DNA of 64,000 nt from Amycolatopsis aidingensis (GTDB lineage Bacteria > Actinomycetota > Actinomycetes > Mycobacteriales > Pseudonocardiaceae). The stretch lies in assembly GCF_018885265.1 (NCBI RefSeq), contig NZ_CP076538.1:5306001-5370000 (forward strand). Direction: 5' to 3'. Positions 1-9,712 of this stretch are shown one piece after another (within the stretch, counting starts at the first letter, position 1; every line of letters starts with the position of its first letter). A model generated the notes under the pieces. That model was not told where the DNA came from. It was given only the letters and a program-made list of their open reading frames with translations, and made no database searches. The position numbers were made by a program, and so were the translations under genes.

Positions 1-1376
1 TGCAGGTAGAGGTCGAAGTCGGTGCCGTCCGGCGCGTCCAGGCAGCCCTCGTGGGTGCCGGAGCCGCTGCTGTAGTACCAGCGGCCGTCCGGCTGGTACT
101 CGCGGCCGTTCGAGGACAGCGAGCCGGTGTAGGTGGACTCGTAGTCGTCGCACCGGTCACCGGGCGGGTCCGGCGGGCCACCGTTGTCGTCGGTCACCAG
201 GGTGAGGCCGTAGACGTCCAGGATCTCCGGCACCGGCTGGAAGTACGTGGTGCCGCCGGAGCTGCAGTTCCCGGAACCACCGGAGGTGACGCCCTGGGCG
301 TGCGCGTTGTTGCGGTCCGCGGTGACCAGCGAGCCACCGGAGTCGCCGGGCTCGGCGCAGACCGTGGTGCGGATCAGCCCGTTCACCGTGCCCTGCGGGT
401 AGCTCACCGAGGCGTTGCGCGCGGTGATCCGGCCGCAGTGCCAGCCGGTGGTGGAGCCGGAACGGCACACCGAGGAGTTGACCGGGGCCTCGTCGGAGCC
501 CTTGACCACCACGTCACTGCCGGAGGAGTACCCGTTCACGGTGGGGGTCGGGGTCCAGTTCGAGTTCACCCGCACCCAGGCGTAGTCGTTGCCGGGGAAG
601 GAGGAACCCTGGAAGCTGCCCTGCGAGACCCGGTTGTGTCCCGAGGTGGAGGTGCCGCGGTTGCCGCAGTGCCCTGCGGTGACATACCCGCCTTCCACGG
701 AGAAACCGATCGAGCAGCGGGAGGAACCGGTGTAGTAGGCGTCCCCGCCCACCACGTCGTACAGCGGGCGCGGCCGCTCGGCGGTGACCTCGACCCGCAC
801 GGCAGCGGCGTCCGCCCCACTGGCCGCGACGAACGCGTGTGCCGCGCCGACCGCGTGCTCATGCGCCAGGACGACCACCCGGTTCGTGGTCACGTCCACG
901 TACCAGGAGGGCAGCGAATCCGGTGCCGCGGCGGCATTCGCGTCCAGTTTGGCCTGCACCGCGGCCAGCTTCGCGCCGCTGTGCGCGACCACGGTGGGCT
1001 CGGCTCCCGCGGCGCGCACCGTGCGGGCGTCGGCCGGATCGGTGATCGCCACCACCAGCTTCGAACCCGCTTCGTTCATCCAGGCGCCGGTGTAGCCGGA
1101 ACCGAGCTGCTTGCGCAGTCGCTTGTCGGCGGTCACCCCGCGATGCTCGGCCGCCAGCCGGGCCCTGGCCTGCTCGGCGGTCAGGTTCAGGTCGCGCTGT
1201 AGCGCGGCGAACATGCCGGGTGCGGCCGCGCTGATCGCGTCGGCGGCGGCGTCTGCGGTAGCGTCCGATGCGGCCGGTCCGGCCGGGACGAACGCCGATG
1301 CCGGTACGGCCATCGCGGCGACCAGTGCCGCGGCGGGCACGGCCACGGAGGCGAATCGCAACAGTCTTCGTTGCAT
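1..1376 (-). CDS. Streptogrisin-like secreted serine protease (S1E), 3' end outside window
   Basis: Secreted chymotrypsin-like endopeptidase, 458 complete codons visible with the C-terminus beyond the window edge. Residues 1-28 form a signal peptide (basic MQRRLLRF, hydrophobic core, ASA cleavage). Residues ~30-205 look like the alpha-lytic/streptogrisin pro-domain that folds and inhibits the protease. The mature domain begins near YDVVGG (~206). The catalytic triad is His236 (TAGHCG), Asp264 (GNDYAW) and Ser346 (GDSGGS), with paired Cys as in the family. After a Gly/Pro linker (~398-407) an extra C-terminal domain begins with YESTYTG and WYY, suggesting a substrate-binding or pre-peptidase-type module as in streptogrisin C/D. 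The ATG at 1376 has an AGGAGAG ribosome site just upstream. The protease assignment is firm; the extra domain type is inferred. Confidence 0.93.
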   Translation of the reverse strand, partial: MQRRLLRFASVAVPAAALVAAMAVPASAFVPAGPAASDATADAAADAISAAAPGMFAALQRDLNLTAEQARARLAAEHRGVTADKRLRKQLGSGYTGAWMNEAGSKLVVAITDPADARTVRAAGAEPTVVAHSGAKLAAVQAKLDANAAAAPDSLPSWYVDVTTNRVVVLAHEHAVGAAHAFVAASGADAAAVRVEVTAERPRPLYDVVGGDAYYTGSSRCSIGFSVEGGYVTAGHCGNRGTSTSGHNRVSQGSFQGSSFPGNDYAWVRVNSNWTPTPTVNGYSSGSDVVVKGSDEAPVNSSVCRSGSTTGWHCGRITARNASVSYPQGTVNGLIRTTVCAEPGDSGGSLVTADRNNAHAQGVTSGGSGNCSSGGTTYFQPVPEILDVYGLTLVTDDNGGPPDPPGDRCDDYESTYTGSLSSNGREYQPDGRWYYSSGSGTHEGCLDAPDGTDFDLYL

Positions 1377-1575
1377 GCCGGTTCTCTCCTTCACAGAGGC
1401 AGGGATGTGTGGGAGTACCGCGACCCCGTTCCCGAGGTGTGGGACGGCGCCGCGGCGTCCTCACGCTAGATCGACGTTTCGCCGGCACGCCAGATAACAT
1501 TTACCCCATACTTCTGGTGATTCCACCGGCCGGCGCACGACTTTCTTCGGTCCGTTCCGGAAACGCGCCGGCCGG

Positions 1576-2547
1576 TCACTCCACGGAGGCGATACCGAAT
1601 CCCGGCTGGCGCTCCAGCCAGGCGGCGTACGGCCGGTTCCTGCGCACGGCGGCGTCGAAGGCCTCCGTGGCGTACCGGGTCATCCGCTCGGACAGCAACG
1701 CTGCGGGGCTCTCCTCGTGCCAGCCGAGCAGATGCTGCCAGCGCAGGGGCGCCCCCGCGAACGGCAGCGCCCGCAGCCCGGGAATCGGCAGCAGGCTCGG
1801 CTTGCACAGCACCACCGCGTCTCCGGCCTGCGCCAGGTCGAGGCAGCTGACCACATCGGTCTCGTAGATCGTGTGCGGGGCGAAACCGGCCCTGGCGCAG
1901 GCCGTGGCGAAGCATTCGGCGAAGCAGCCCTCTCCCCTGGTGGCCGCCCACCTGGTGAGCGCGAGCTCGGGCAGTGCGACCTCGCCCGCGTTGCCCGTGG
2001 TCAGCGGGTGGGTTTCCGGGAGCAGCGCACCGACCGCGTCCAGCCCCACCGAACGCCAGACCACGCCCTGCCCGGATGGTGGCGAGGTGGTGCCGCAGAC
2101 GCCGATCAGCGCGTAGTCCAGCCTGCCCGCGACGATCATGTCCATCAGCTCGGACACCGACCAGGAGGTATGGGTCATCACATGTGCCTGCGGGTAGTCG
2201 GCGGCGAACCGGTGCACCAGGCCGCTGAGGATCGGCGAGTTGATCGCGCCGATCCGGCAGTGGTCAAGGCTGCCCTCGATACAGGCCAACCGGGTGACCT
2301 CGTCCTGTAGCCCCTTCACGGCAGGCAGCAGCACCCGCGCCCTGGCCAGCACCACCTCACCGAGCGCCGTGGGCCGCGCCCCACGCCAGTCCCGCTCGAA
2401 CAGGGATCCGCCGAGGGCATGCTCGATGCGGTGCAGCTGAGCCGTCAGCGCGGGCTGCGCCAGCCCGAGTAAGGACGCCGCCTTGGTGACACTGCCGGCT
2501 TCCGCGATGGCGCAGACGGCTTTCAGGTGGCGCAGCTCGAGGTCCAT
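1576..2547 (-). CDS. LysR family transcriptional regulator
   Basis: LysR-type regulator of 323 aa, the usual family length. The N-terminal winged HTH spans residues ~3-62 (LRHLKAVCAIAEAGSVTKAA, then a recognition helix around QPALTAQLHRIE). A periplasmic-binding-like effector domain covers ~90-300. It is transcribed divergently from the P450 gene that starts 113 bp away, the classic arrangement in which a LysR protein controls its neighbour and itself from a shared intergenic region. The effector is unknown. The 199 bp between its stop and the protease start hold no recognisable gene. Confidence 0.9.
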   Translation of the reverse strand: MDLELRHLKAVCAIAEAGSVTKAASLLGLAQPALTAQLHRIEHALGGSLFERDWRGARPTALGEVVLARARVLLPAVKGLQDEVTRLACIEGSLDHCRIGAINSPILSGLVHRFAADYPQAHVMTHTSWSVSELMDMIVAGRLDYALIGVCGTTSPPSGQGVVWRSVGLDAVGALLPETHPLTTGNAGEVALPELALTRWAATRGEGCFAECFATACARAGFAPHTIYETDVVSCLDLAQAGDAVVLCKPSLLPIPGLRALPFAGAPLRWQHLLGWHEESPAALLSERMTRYATEAFDAAVRRNRPYAAWLERQPGFGIASVE

Positions 2548-2660
2548 AGCACGAAATTAGGTCCGCCGGCTGCCGAGGGGTACCACCGAGTAGTCCCCGC
2601 CGTTCGTAGGCCGCCCGCCGGGCACGATTAGCCCCGGTGCCGCGGGGGTACCGGTAAGGC

Positions 2661-4004
2661 ATGACATCGCACGGCGCGACAACCGGCGAGCCGGTACGGC
2701 GGGCGAGCCTGGCGGACACCGTACTGGTCGGCACCCGCGTCGCACTACCACTGCTCGCGAACGGGCTGATCAAGCGCAGGCCACGGATGCAGGCCATGGC
2801 CGGGCGGCTGGGGTTGGACCGGCAGTCGGTGGCGCTGCTGCGCAGGCTACGCGCGCGGTACGGCCCGGGGCCGCTGCGGCTGCGCGTGCCCGGCCGCACG
2901 GTGGTCCTACCGCTGGGCGGGCCCGATGTGGCCAGGCTGCTGGAGTCGGCCTCGGCACCGTTCACCCCGGCCAGCAGGGAGAAACGGGCCGCCCTCGCGC
3001 ATTTCCAACCACACGGGGTGCTGCTCTCGCGCGGTGCCGCACGGGCGCGGCGGCGGGAGCTCAACGAAGCCGTGCTGGAGACGCACCGGCCAGTGCACGG
3101 CCTCGCGGAGCAGATCACCACCAGGATCGACGAGGAGGCCACCGACCTGCTCGGCAGCACCGGCACCGAGCTCACCTGGGACCGGTTCGCCTGCTGCTGG
3201 TGGCGGACGGTGCGGCGGATCGTGCTCGGCGACACCGCCCGCACGGACGACACCGTCACCGGCCTGCTCGACCGGTTGCGCCTGGACGCCAACTGGGCCT
3301 ACCTCGGACCCCGTCGTGCCCGCACCTTCGCCGAACTGAGCCGCCGCCTGGACGGCTACCTCGGCCGTGCGGAGCAGGGCAGCCTGGCCGCGCTGCTTGC
3401 CGGGCAGCGGGAGGAGACGGGGGCGGGCGCGCGCGACCAGATGGCGCACTGGCTGTTCGCCTTCGACGCGGCGGGCATGGTGACCTTGCGGACGCTCGCC
3501 CTGCTGGCCACCCATCCCGAGCAGGCGGCCGCGGCAGCCGCCGAACTGCCCGATGGCGCGGTCCGGGCGGCCCGGTCATTGCCGTACCTGCGGGCCTGCG
3601 TACTGGACACGGTCCGGCTCTGGCCCACCACCCCGGTTCTGCTCAGGGACAGCACCGAGGACACGAGCTGGGGCGGCACCAGGCTTCCGGCCGGGAGCAC
3701 CTTCCTGGTGGTCACGCCGTTCTTCCACCGGGACCCGGACACCCTCCCGCAGGCTGACCGGTTCGAACCGGAGAGCTGGCTGGACGGGCGCGCCGAGGCG
3801 GAGCCCGGTCTCGTCCCGTTCAGTGCGGGGCCTGCCCGCTGCCCCGGCGAGAACCTGGTACTGCTCACCGCCAGTACCATGCTCGGCTGCCTGTTCGCGC
3901 GCCGTCGCTACGTGCTGGAGTCCCCCACCGGTCTGGACCCGGGCCGGCCGCTGCCCGCCACGCTGGACAACTTCGGCCTCCGCTTCCGGCTCGGCGCCCG
4001 CTGA
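2661..4004 (+). CDS. Cytochrome P450 with DxxR in place of ExxR
   Basis: Haem-thiolate monooxygenase of 447 aa. The haem loop FSAGPARCPG carries the axial Cys394. The I-helix region FDAAGMVTLRT (~268-280) supplies the acid/Thr pair for oxygen activation. The K-helix motif, normally ExxR, reads DTVR here (Asp316-Arg319), a conservative but unusual change. There is no signal peptide or membrane anchor, so it is a soluble class I enzyme needing a separate ferredoxin and reductase; neither is encoded nearby. It is divergent from the LysR gene and converges with ctaD, with only 3 bp between stop codons. The substrate cannot be predicted. Confidence 0.9.
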   Translation: MTSHGATTGEPVRRASLADTVLVGTRVALPLLANGLIKRRPRMQAMAGRLGLDRQSVALLRRLRARYGPGPLRLRVPGRTVVLPLGGPDVARLLESASAPFTPASREKRAALAHFQPHGVLLSRGAARARRRELNEAVLETHRPVHGLAEQITTRIDEEATDLLGSTGTELTWDRFACCWWRTVRRIVLGDTARTDDTVTGLLDRLRLDANWAYLGPRRARTFAELSRRLDGYLGRAEQGSLAALLAGQREETGAGARDQMAHWLFAFDAAGMVTLRTLALLATHPEQAAAAAAELPDGAVRAARSLPYLRACVLDTVRLWPTTPVLLRDSTEDTSWGGTRLPAGSTFLVVTPFFHRDPDTLPQADRFEPESWLDGRAEAEPGLVPFSAGPARCPGENLVLLTASTMLGCLFARRRYVLESPTGLDPGRPLPATLDNFGLRFRLGAR

Positions 4005-4007
4005 CGG

Positions 4008-5768
4008 TCAGTCCTTGCCCTCCTGCGCATCCGTCGCGGTCTCCGCTGGCGTGCGGGGCTGGTGTGCCCTGCCGAGCGCGGAGATGTGGCTCTCCTCCCG
4101 GATGCGCTCGACCATGCCGGGATAGTGCAGCTCGAACGCGGGGCGCTCGGACCGGATCCGGGGCAGTTCGGTGAAGTTGTGCCGGGGCGGCGGGCTGCTC
4201 GTCGCCCATTCCAGTGAGTTGCCGTGGCCCCATGGGTCGTCGCCCGGCGCGGGATCGCCGTAGCGGTAGCTGCGGAACACGTTCCACAGGAAAGGCAGCA
4301 CCGAAAGCCCCAGCACGAAGGCCCCGATCGTGGAGATCGTGTTCAGCACGGTGAAGCCGTCCGATGGCAGGTAGTCGGCGTAGCGCCGCGGCATGCCCTC
4401 GGCACCGAGCCAGTGGTGCACGAGAAAAGTCAGGTGGAAGCCGATGAAGGTGGACCAGAAATGCAGTTTCCCCAGCGGTTCGTCCATCATCCGGCCGGTG
4501 ATCTTGGGGAACCAGAAGTAGATCCCTGCGAAGGTGGCGAACACGATCGTGCCGAACAGCACGTAGTGGAAATGGCCGACCACGAAGTAGGTGTCGGTGA
4601 CGTGGAAGTCGATCGCGGGCGCGGCCAGCAGCACCCCGGAGAGCCCGCCGAACAGGAAGGTCACCATGAACCCGATCGACCACAGCATCGGCGTCTCGAA
4701 GGTGAGCTGCCCCTTCCACATGGTGCCGATCCAGTTGAAGAACTTGATCCCGGTGGGCACCGCGATCAGGAAGGAAAGGAAGGAGAAGAACGGCAGCAGC
4801 ACCGCGCCGGTGGCGAACATGTGGTGCGCCCACACCGAGAACGAAAGCCCTGTGATCGCCACCGTGGCCCAGACCAGCGCCTTGTATCCGAACAGTGGTT
4901 TGCGGCTGAACACCGGAACGATCTCGCTGACGATCCCGAAGTACGGTAGCGCCACGATATAGACCTCCGGATGGCCGAAGAACCAGAACAGGTGCTGCCA
5001 CAGGATCGCGCCCCCGTTGGCGGGGTCGAACACGTGCGCGCCGAGATGCCGGTCGGCGAGCAGGCCGAACAGGGCCGCGGTCAGGATCGGGAAGGCCGCC
5101 AGGATCAGCACGCTGGTGAACAGGATGTTCCACACGAAGATCGGCATCCGCCACATGGTCATCCCCGGTCCGCGCAGGCAGACCACCGTGGTGATCATGT
5201 TGACCGCGGCGAGGATGGTGCCGAGCCCGGACACGATCAGGCCGGTGATCCACAGGTCGGCACCCACGCCTGGGGAGAACATCTCCCTGGACAGCGGGGT
5301 GTAGGCGAACCAGCCGAAGTCGGCCGCCCCGCCGGGAGTGACGAAGCCGCTGATCACGGTCAGCCCGCCGAACAGGAACAGCCAGTAGGAGAACGCGTTC
5401 AGCCGCGGGAAGGCGACATCCGGCGAACCGATCTGCAACGGCAGCACGAAGTTGGCGAAGCCGAACACGTTCGGGGTGGCATACAGCAGCAGCATCACCG
5501 CGCCGTGCATGGTGAACAGCTGGTTGTACTGCTCCTTGGAAAGGAACTGCATCCCCGGCTGGCCGAGCTCGCCCCGCATCAGCAGGGCGAGCGCGCCGCC
5601 CACCATGAAGAAGCCGAACGAGGTGACCAGGTAGAGCACCCCGATCTCCTTGTGGTCGGTGGTGCGTAGCAGCCGCAGCAGGGTCTGCCCGCGCCTGCTG
5701 GTGCGGCGTGGTCGCTGCGGCACCGGAGTCGGCCGGATCTGCTCCTGCTGACTGATCGCATCCACCAC
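4008..5768 (-). CDS. ctaD: Cytochrome c oxidase subunit I (aa3 type)
   Basis: Catalytic subunit of the terminal oxidase, 586 aa, twelve predicted membrane helices. It carries haem a and the haem a3-CuB centre and reduces O2 while pumping protons. Family signatures include the [20 protein letters not shown] region, the CuB region with [11 protein letters not shown], the HHMFATG segment and [11 protein letters not shown] near the C-terminal third. Start is the first of two tandem GTG codons, eight bases after AGGAGGGG. It stands alone: ctaC, ctaE and the qcr genes are absent from the window, so it is either a second copy or an isolated locus, as often seen in actinomycetes. Confidence 0.95.
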   Translation of the reverse strand: MVDAISQQEQIRPTPVPQRPRRTSRRGQTLLRLLRTTDHKEIGVLYLVTSFGFFMVGGALALLMRGELGQPGMQFLSKEQYNQLFTMHGAVMLLLYATPNVFGFANFVLPLQIGSPDVAFPRLNAFSYWLFLFGGLTVISGFVTPGGAADFGWFAYTPLSREMFSPGVGADLWITGLIVSGLGTILAAVNMITTVVCLRGPGMTMWRMPIFVWNILFTSVLILAAFPILTAALFGLLADRHLGAHVFDPANGGAILWQHLFWFFGHPEVYIVALPYFGIVSEIVPVFSRKPLFGYKALVWATVAITGLSFSVWAHHMFATGAVLLPFFSFLSFLIAVPTGIKFFNWIGTMWKGQLTFETPMLWSIGFMVTFLFGGLSGVLLAAPAIDFHVTDTYFVVGHFHYVLFGTIVFATFAGIYFWFPKITGRMMDEPLGKLHFWSTFIGFHLTFLVHHWLGAEGMPRRYADYLPSDGFTVLNTISTIGAFVLGLSVLPFLWNVFRSYRYGDPAPGDDPWGHGNSLEWATSSPPPRHNFTELPRIRSERPAFELHYPGMVERIREESHISALGRAHQPRTPAETATDAQEGKD

Positions 5769-5916
5769 GGTGGTGCCCCTCCTGCCTCGGCGGCTACCCG
5801 GACTGCCGAGCCTGGGTACCCACTGCTCCGCCGGGCTATTCCCGCCTGCCCCGTTTAGTTGTCCGCGGCCCGGGTAGCCGGAGCGGGCGTGGAGATCGCG
5901 TCCGGAGGAGGGTGTG

Positions 5917-6342
5917 ATGACGACCCGGTCCGCCTTGGAAGTGTGGCCACGCCTGCTCGCCGGGGTACTCGGCCTCGGCTACCTGACGCTGGGCGTGCTC
6001 GGCTACCTGCTGGCCGACGGCAGCGTGCTGGAACGCGCGCCGGGCAACACCGTGTGGGTCTTCGGCGCCAGTGCCGTGCTGAACATCGTGCACCTCGCGG
6101 TCGGGGTGCTCGGGCTCGCGGCGGCGGCGAAGGTCACCGGCGCCCAGTTCTACGGCTGGGCGCTGTTCGCAGGCTTCGCCGGGCTCACCGCCTATGGGGT
6201 GCTGGTCGCCGCCACCGGGAGCGAGCACGACATCCTGAACCTCAACTGGGAGGTCAACCTGCTGCACGGGGCCACCGCCGTACTCGGTTTCCTGCTGGGT
6301 TACCTGCCGTCGGCCCTGGCTACCCGAGGACCTCGAAGGTGA
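5917..6342 (+). CDS. DUF4383 family small membrane protein
   Basis: Integral membrane protein of 141 aa with four hydrophobic segments (roughly residues 11-33, 47-68, 78-100 and 110-132). The composition and spacing fit the actinobacterial DUF4383 family, whose function is unknown. The ATG at 5917 is preferred to the GTG at 5914 because GGAGGAGG lies eight bases upstream. Its last 23 bases overlap the 3' end of the convergent Clp gene. Confidence 0.75.
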   Translation: MTTRSALEVWPRLLAGVLGLGYLTLGVLGYLLADGSVLERAPGNTVWVFGASAVLNIVHLAVGVLGLAAAAKVTGAQFYGWALFAGFAGLTAYGVLVAATGSEHDILNLNWEVNLLHGATAVLGFLLGYLPSALATRGPRR

Positions 6343-8866
6343 GCTCGTCCGCAGCCTTCCCTCCGGACTCACCGGACTTCTCGCTGCCGCGCACCCGCAC
6401 CCGGGAGCCGGAGCGCAGGTCGCCCCGCAGCAGCATCCGGGACAGCTCGTTGTCCACCGCGCGCTGGATGGTGCGCTGCAACGGCCGCGCGCCGAACTCC
6501 GGCTGGTAACCGGCCTCGCTGAGCCAGCGCACCGCGCTCTGGTCGAACTCCACCTGCACGTCCTGCGCGTGTGCCTTGCGGATGGTGTCGTCCAGCAACA
6601 GCTCGGTGATCTGGTTCAGCTGCTCGGTCTCCAGCCTGCGGAAGACGATGATCTCGTCCACCCGGTTCAGGAACTCCGGCCGGAAGGACTCACGCAGCTT
6701 GCGCAGCAGCCGCTCACGCAGTGGCCGCTCGGTGTCCTCCTCCCTGGCGGGGACGAAGCCGAGCGCACCCTGGGTGCCGCTGACCACCAGCTCCGAACCG
6801 AGGTTGCTGGTCATGATCAGCACGGTGTTGCTGAAGTTCACCGTGCGGCCCCTGCCGTCGGTGAGCCTGCCGTCGTCCAGCACCTGCAGCAGCAGGTTGA
6901 ACACATCCGGATGCGCCTTCTCGATCTCGTCCAGCAGCACCACGGAGTACGGCTTGCGCCGCACCGCCTCGGTGAGCTGGCCGGCGTCGTCGTAGCCGAC
7001 ATAGCCGGGCGGGGCGCCGATCAGCCTGCTCACGGTGTGCCGCTCGCCGTACTCGCTCATGTCCACCCTGATCATCCGGTCCTCGTGACCGAAAAGGGCC
7101 TCGGCCAGCGCCCGGGCCAGCTCGGTCTTGCCGACCCCGGTGGGGCCGAGGAACAGGAAGCTGCCCGATGGCCGGTCCGGTTCGGCGAGCCCGGCCCTGG
7201 ACCGGCGCACCGCCTCGGCGACCGCGCGCACCGCCTCGTCCTGGCCGACCACCCGGCCGTGCAGGTGTTCCTCCAGGTTCAGCAGCCGCTCACGCTCCTC
7301 CTGGGTGAGCTGGCTGACCGGGATGCCGGTGAGCCGGGAGACCACCTCCGCGACGTCCTCCGGGGTGACCTCGGTGGCCGGGGCGCCCCGGCCGTCAGCC
7401 CGCTCCCGGTCGGCCCGCTCGCGCAGTTCGGTGAGCTCGTCGCGCAGCGCGGAGGCCCGCTCGTAGTTCTCCTCACTGACGGCGTGGTCCCGGTCCCTGG
7501 CCAGCTGCTCGATCCGCGCCTCCAGCTCGCGTAGCCGGGCCGGTTGCCTGCCGGAGCGCACCCGGACCCTGGCGCCGGCCTGGTCGAGCAGGTCGATGGC
7601 CTTGTCCGGGAGGAACCGGTCGGTCAGGTAGCGATCGGCGAGGGTGGTCGCCGCCAGCAGCGTCTGCTCCCCGAAGCGGACCTGGTGGTGCGCCTCGTAC
7701 CGGTCCCGCAGGCCACGCAGGATGGCCAAGGTCTCGTCCACGTCCGTCTCGGGCACCAGCACGGGCTGGAACCGGCGCTCCAGCGCGGGGTCGGACTCCA
7801 CCCCGGAGCGGTACTCCTCCAGGGTGGTGGCACCGATGACGTGCAGCTCACCGCGAGACAGCGCGGGTTTGAGCATGTTGCCCGCGGTCATCGAGGAAGC
7901 GTCGGCCGCGCTGCCGCCCGCGCCGACCACGGTGTGCAGCTCGTCGATGAAGATGATCAGCTCGTCCCGGTGCTCGCGGATCTCGCCGAGCAGTTTGGTC
8001 ATCCGCTCCTCGAAGTCGCCCCGGTAACGGGTTCCCGCGACCATGGCGGTGAGGTCCAGCTGCATCACCCTGCGGCCGGTGAGGCTGTCCGGTACCTCGC
8101 CATCGGCGATCCGCTGCGCCAGCCCCTCGGCGATCGCGGTCTTGCCCACCCCGGCCTCGCCGATCAGCACCGGGTTGTTCTTGGTGCGCCGGGACAGGAT
8201 CTCCACGGTCTGCTCGATTTCCTCGGCCCTGCCGACAACCGGGTCCAGTTCACCGTCCCGGGCCAGCGCGGTCAGGTCACGACCGTACTGGTCCAGGGTC
8301 TCGGTCGCGGAAGGACCGGCCGCGGCACCGCCCCCGGCGAAGCCGCCCTTGGCAGGCTTGCCGCGGCGCATGGCTTCCGGGGTCACCCCGTGCGCACCGA
8401 GAATGCGGCCCGCGGAGGCGCTGGGGTTGGCCGTCATCGCCAGCAGCAGGTGTTCCGGCCCGATGTAGGTCGAGCCGAGTCCGCGGGAGACCTGATGGGC
8501 ATCCAGCAACGTCCGTTTGGCGCCCGGGGTCAGCGTGCCGGGCATCTCGGCCGGATCGCCCGCGGCGGCGGCCTTGTCGATCTCGGTGGCCAGCGCGTCC
8601 GGATCGGTACCGGACCGCTCCAGCAGCTCCCTGCTGCCCTGCGCCTTGGTGGCCGCCCACAGCAGGTGCTCGGTGCCCAGCTCCAGACTGCCCCGCTCGC
8701 CCGCGTGCCGCGCGGCCTCGGCGACCAGCTCGCGCGCGGGCGCGTTCAGCAGCTGGGTGATGTCCACCGAGTACGGGCGGCGGCCCGGTGCGGCACCACC
8801 GAAGAACTGCGCGAGAAACTGCTCGAACGGGCTGCCCCCGGATCCGGGACCAGGGAAGCCGGTCAT
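6320..8866 (-). CDS. ClpC-like AAA+ ATP-dependent unfoldase
   Basis: Hsp100 unfoldase of 848 aa. Order of parts: a Gly/Phe-rich start ([12 protein letters not shown]), a Clp N-terminal double repeat (~35-170), AAA-1 with Walker A GEAGVGKT and a [11 protein letters not shown] region, a short middle segment with a UVR-like [13 protein letters not shown], and AAA-2 with Walker A GPTGVGKT and [12 protein letters not shown]. Between the AAA-2 ATPase core and the C-terminal D2-small domain is GALGF, matching the [LIV]-G-[FL] loop by which ClpC, ClpA and ClpX dock on ClpP. A degradation partner role is therefore more likely than ClpB-type disaggregation. It is a second Clp type distinct from the housekeeping ClpC, which usually sits near lsr2/panC. 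Upstream lies the DUF3140 gene on the same strand. Confidence 0.88.
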   Translation of the reverse strand: MTGFPGPGSGGSPFEQFLAQFFGGAAPGRRPYSVDITQLLNAPARELVAEAARHAGERGSLELGTEHLLWAATKAQGSRELLERSGTDPDALATEIDKAAAAGDPAEMPGTLTPGAKRTLLDAHQVSRGLGSTYIGPEHLLLAMTANPSASAGRILGAHGVTPEAMRRGKPAKGGFAGGGAAAGPSATETLDQYGRDLTALARDGELDPVVGRAEEIEQTVEILSRRTKNNPVLIGEAGVGKTAIAEGLAQRIADGEVPDSLTGRRVMQLDLTAMVAGTRYRGDFEERMTKLLGEIREHRDELIIFIDELHTVVGAGGSAADASSMTAGNMLKPALSRGELHVIGATTLEEYRSGVESDPALERRFQPVLVPETDVDETLAILRGLRDRYEAHHQVRFGEQTLLAATTLADRYLTDRFLPDKAIDLLDQAGARVRVRSGRQPARLRELEARIEQLARDRDHAVSEENYERASALRDELTELRERADRERADGRGAPATEVTPEDVAEVVSRLTGIPVSQLTQEERERLLNLEEHLHGRVVGQDEAVRAVAEAVRRSRAGLAEPDRPSGSFLFLGPTGVGKTELARALAEALFGHEDRMIRVDMSEYGERHTVSRLIGAPPGYVGYDDAGQLTEAVRRKPYSVVLLDEIEKAHPDVFNLLLQVLDDGRLTDGRGRTVNFSNTVLIMTSNLGSELVVSGTQGALGFVPAREEDTERPLRERLLRKLRESFRPEFLNRVDEIIVFRRLETEQLNQITELLLDDTIRKAHAQDVQVEFDQSAVRWLSEAGYQPEFGARPLQRTIQRAVDNELSRMLLRGDLRSGSRVRVRGSEKSGESGGKAADELTFEVLG

Positions 8867-8905
8867 TCTGCCTCCTCTAACGAAGAAGTCCGGGAATCGC
8901 TGGAA

Positions 8906-9244
8906 TCAGGCGGGTTTCAGCGGGTCGTGGCCGAGTGACATCAGCCGGTGCCGCCAGTTCGCCTGGCCCGCGGTGGGTTCCAGGTCCTCCCTGCGCTCGG
9001 CGTGTACCCGGTCGACCACCTTGCGCATCACCCGGACGTCCTCGGCGTCCAGATCGACCTTGCGCTTGCGCAGGATCGACAGCACCTGCTGCCCGGTCGG
9101 CGTTCCCGCCCGCTCCGGCAGTTCCTCGTCCTCCGGATCGGCCGAGCGGGTACGCAGCCACTCGCCGAGCTCCCGCGAGGTCATGTTCACCACGCGGTGG
9201 AACTCGTCCCACAGCTGCGGGTCCACCTGGGTCTCCGATGCCAC
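8906..9244 (-). CDS. DUF3140 family protein
   Basis: Small soluble protein of 112 aa, rich in charged helices, matching the DUF3140 family (start LWDEFHRVVNMTSRELGEWL, then a TGQQVLSILRKRK segment and a KVVDRVHAER helix). Family members have no established biochemical role. It is 39 bp upstream of the clp gene on the same strand, so they may be co-transcribed. Confidence 0.75.
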   Translation of the reverse strand: MASETQVDPQLWDEFHRVVNMTSRELGEWLRTRSADPEDEELPERAGTPTGQQVLSILRKRKVDLDAEDVRVMRKVVDRVHAERREDLEPTAGQANWRHRLMSLGHDPLKPA

Positions 9245-9284
9245 CAGACCACCCCCTTGCGGTCTCTGCCTTTCGTGCCTGCCC

Positions 9285-9465
9285 GGCCGTCAGTGCCTGT
9301 TTCTAAACTCGCCGGACGCGGTCGGCTCGGCCGGGCTCGGACACGGCCACGATCGTCACCATCGCAAGTCATGCGCCCGGCCTCGCCGCCGCGGGCTCCG
9401 CCGCGCGAGTTCCTCCGCTCGCTGTGAGCAGGAAAAGCTCAGTTTCGAAACAGGCCGTCAGTGCC
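9285..9465. repeat. MITE-like insert: 13-bp direct repeats around inverted-repeat-ended 155 bp
   Basis: GGCCGTCAGTGCC occurs at 9285-9297 and again, identical, at 9453-9465. The 155 bp between them begin TGTTTCTAAACT (9298-9309) and end AGTTTCGAAACA (9441-9452), inverted repeats matching at 11 of 12 positions. Direct repeats outside and inverted repeats inside are the pattern left by a short transposable element with a target-site duplication. The right copy contains the stop codon of the neighbouring DUF3618 gene. No protein is encoded inside. Pattern seen directly; mobility is inferred. Confidence 0.5.
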
Positions 9466-9712
9466 TGGCCTTGCGGCGGCGGATACCCCGCACCACCAGC
9501 AGCAACACCAGGGCGCCCGCGAACGCGGGCAGCAGCGGCCGCACCTGCTCGGTGGCCGTGCCGGCCCTCTCCTTCGCGCGGGCCGGCAGGTTCGCCTTCT
9601 GCGCCAGCTCGTGCACGGTGTTGCCAAGTTCGGCGCGGGTCAGTTCCAGGTCGGTGCGCGCTTCCCTGGCGTCCTGGGGAAAGTCCGAGCCCCGCTGTCC
9701 GTGCTTGCTCAT
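9458..9712 (-). CDS. DUF3618 family membrane-anchored protein
   Basis: 84 aa. An N-terminal helix DAREARTDLELTRAELGNTVHELAQKA segment fits the DUF3618 motif (E.R.EL..TV..L), followed by one membrane helix (~62-76) and a strongly basic tail RGIRRRKARH. Its ATG overlaps the stop of the holin-X-like gene as ATGA, so they are translationally coupled. This pair is common in actinobacteria and is thought to act at the membrane; no function is proven. Confidence 0.75.
   Translation of the reverse strand: MSKHGQRGSDFPQDAREARTDLELTRAELGNTVHELAQKANLPARAKERAGTATEQVRPLLPAFAGALVLLLVVRGIRRRKARH

Noticed and set aside
51..1202. Long open frame opposite the streptogrisin gene
   Set aside because: Mirror frame of a high-GC gene: Val/Gly/Arg-rich, no ribosome site, no motif; the minus strand has a complete catalytic triad and signal peptide.
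4000..4016. CTGACGGTCAG as terminator between P450 and ctaD
   Set aside because: The 5-bp arms leave a one-base loop, too tight for a hairpin.
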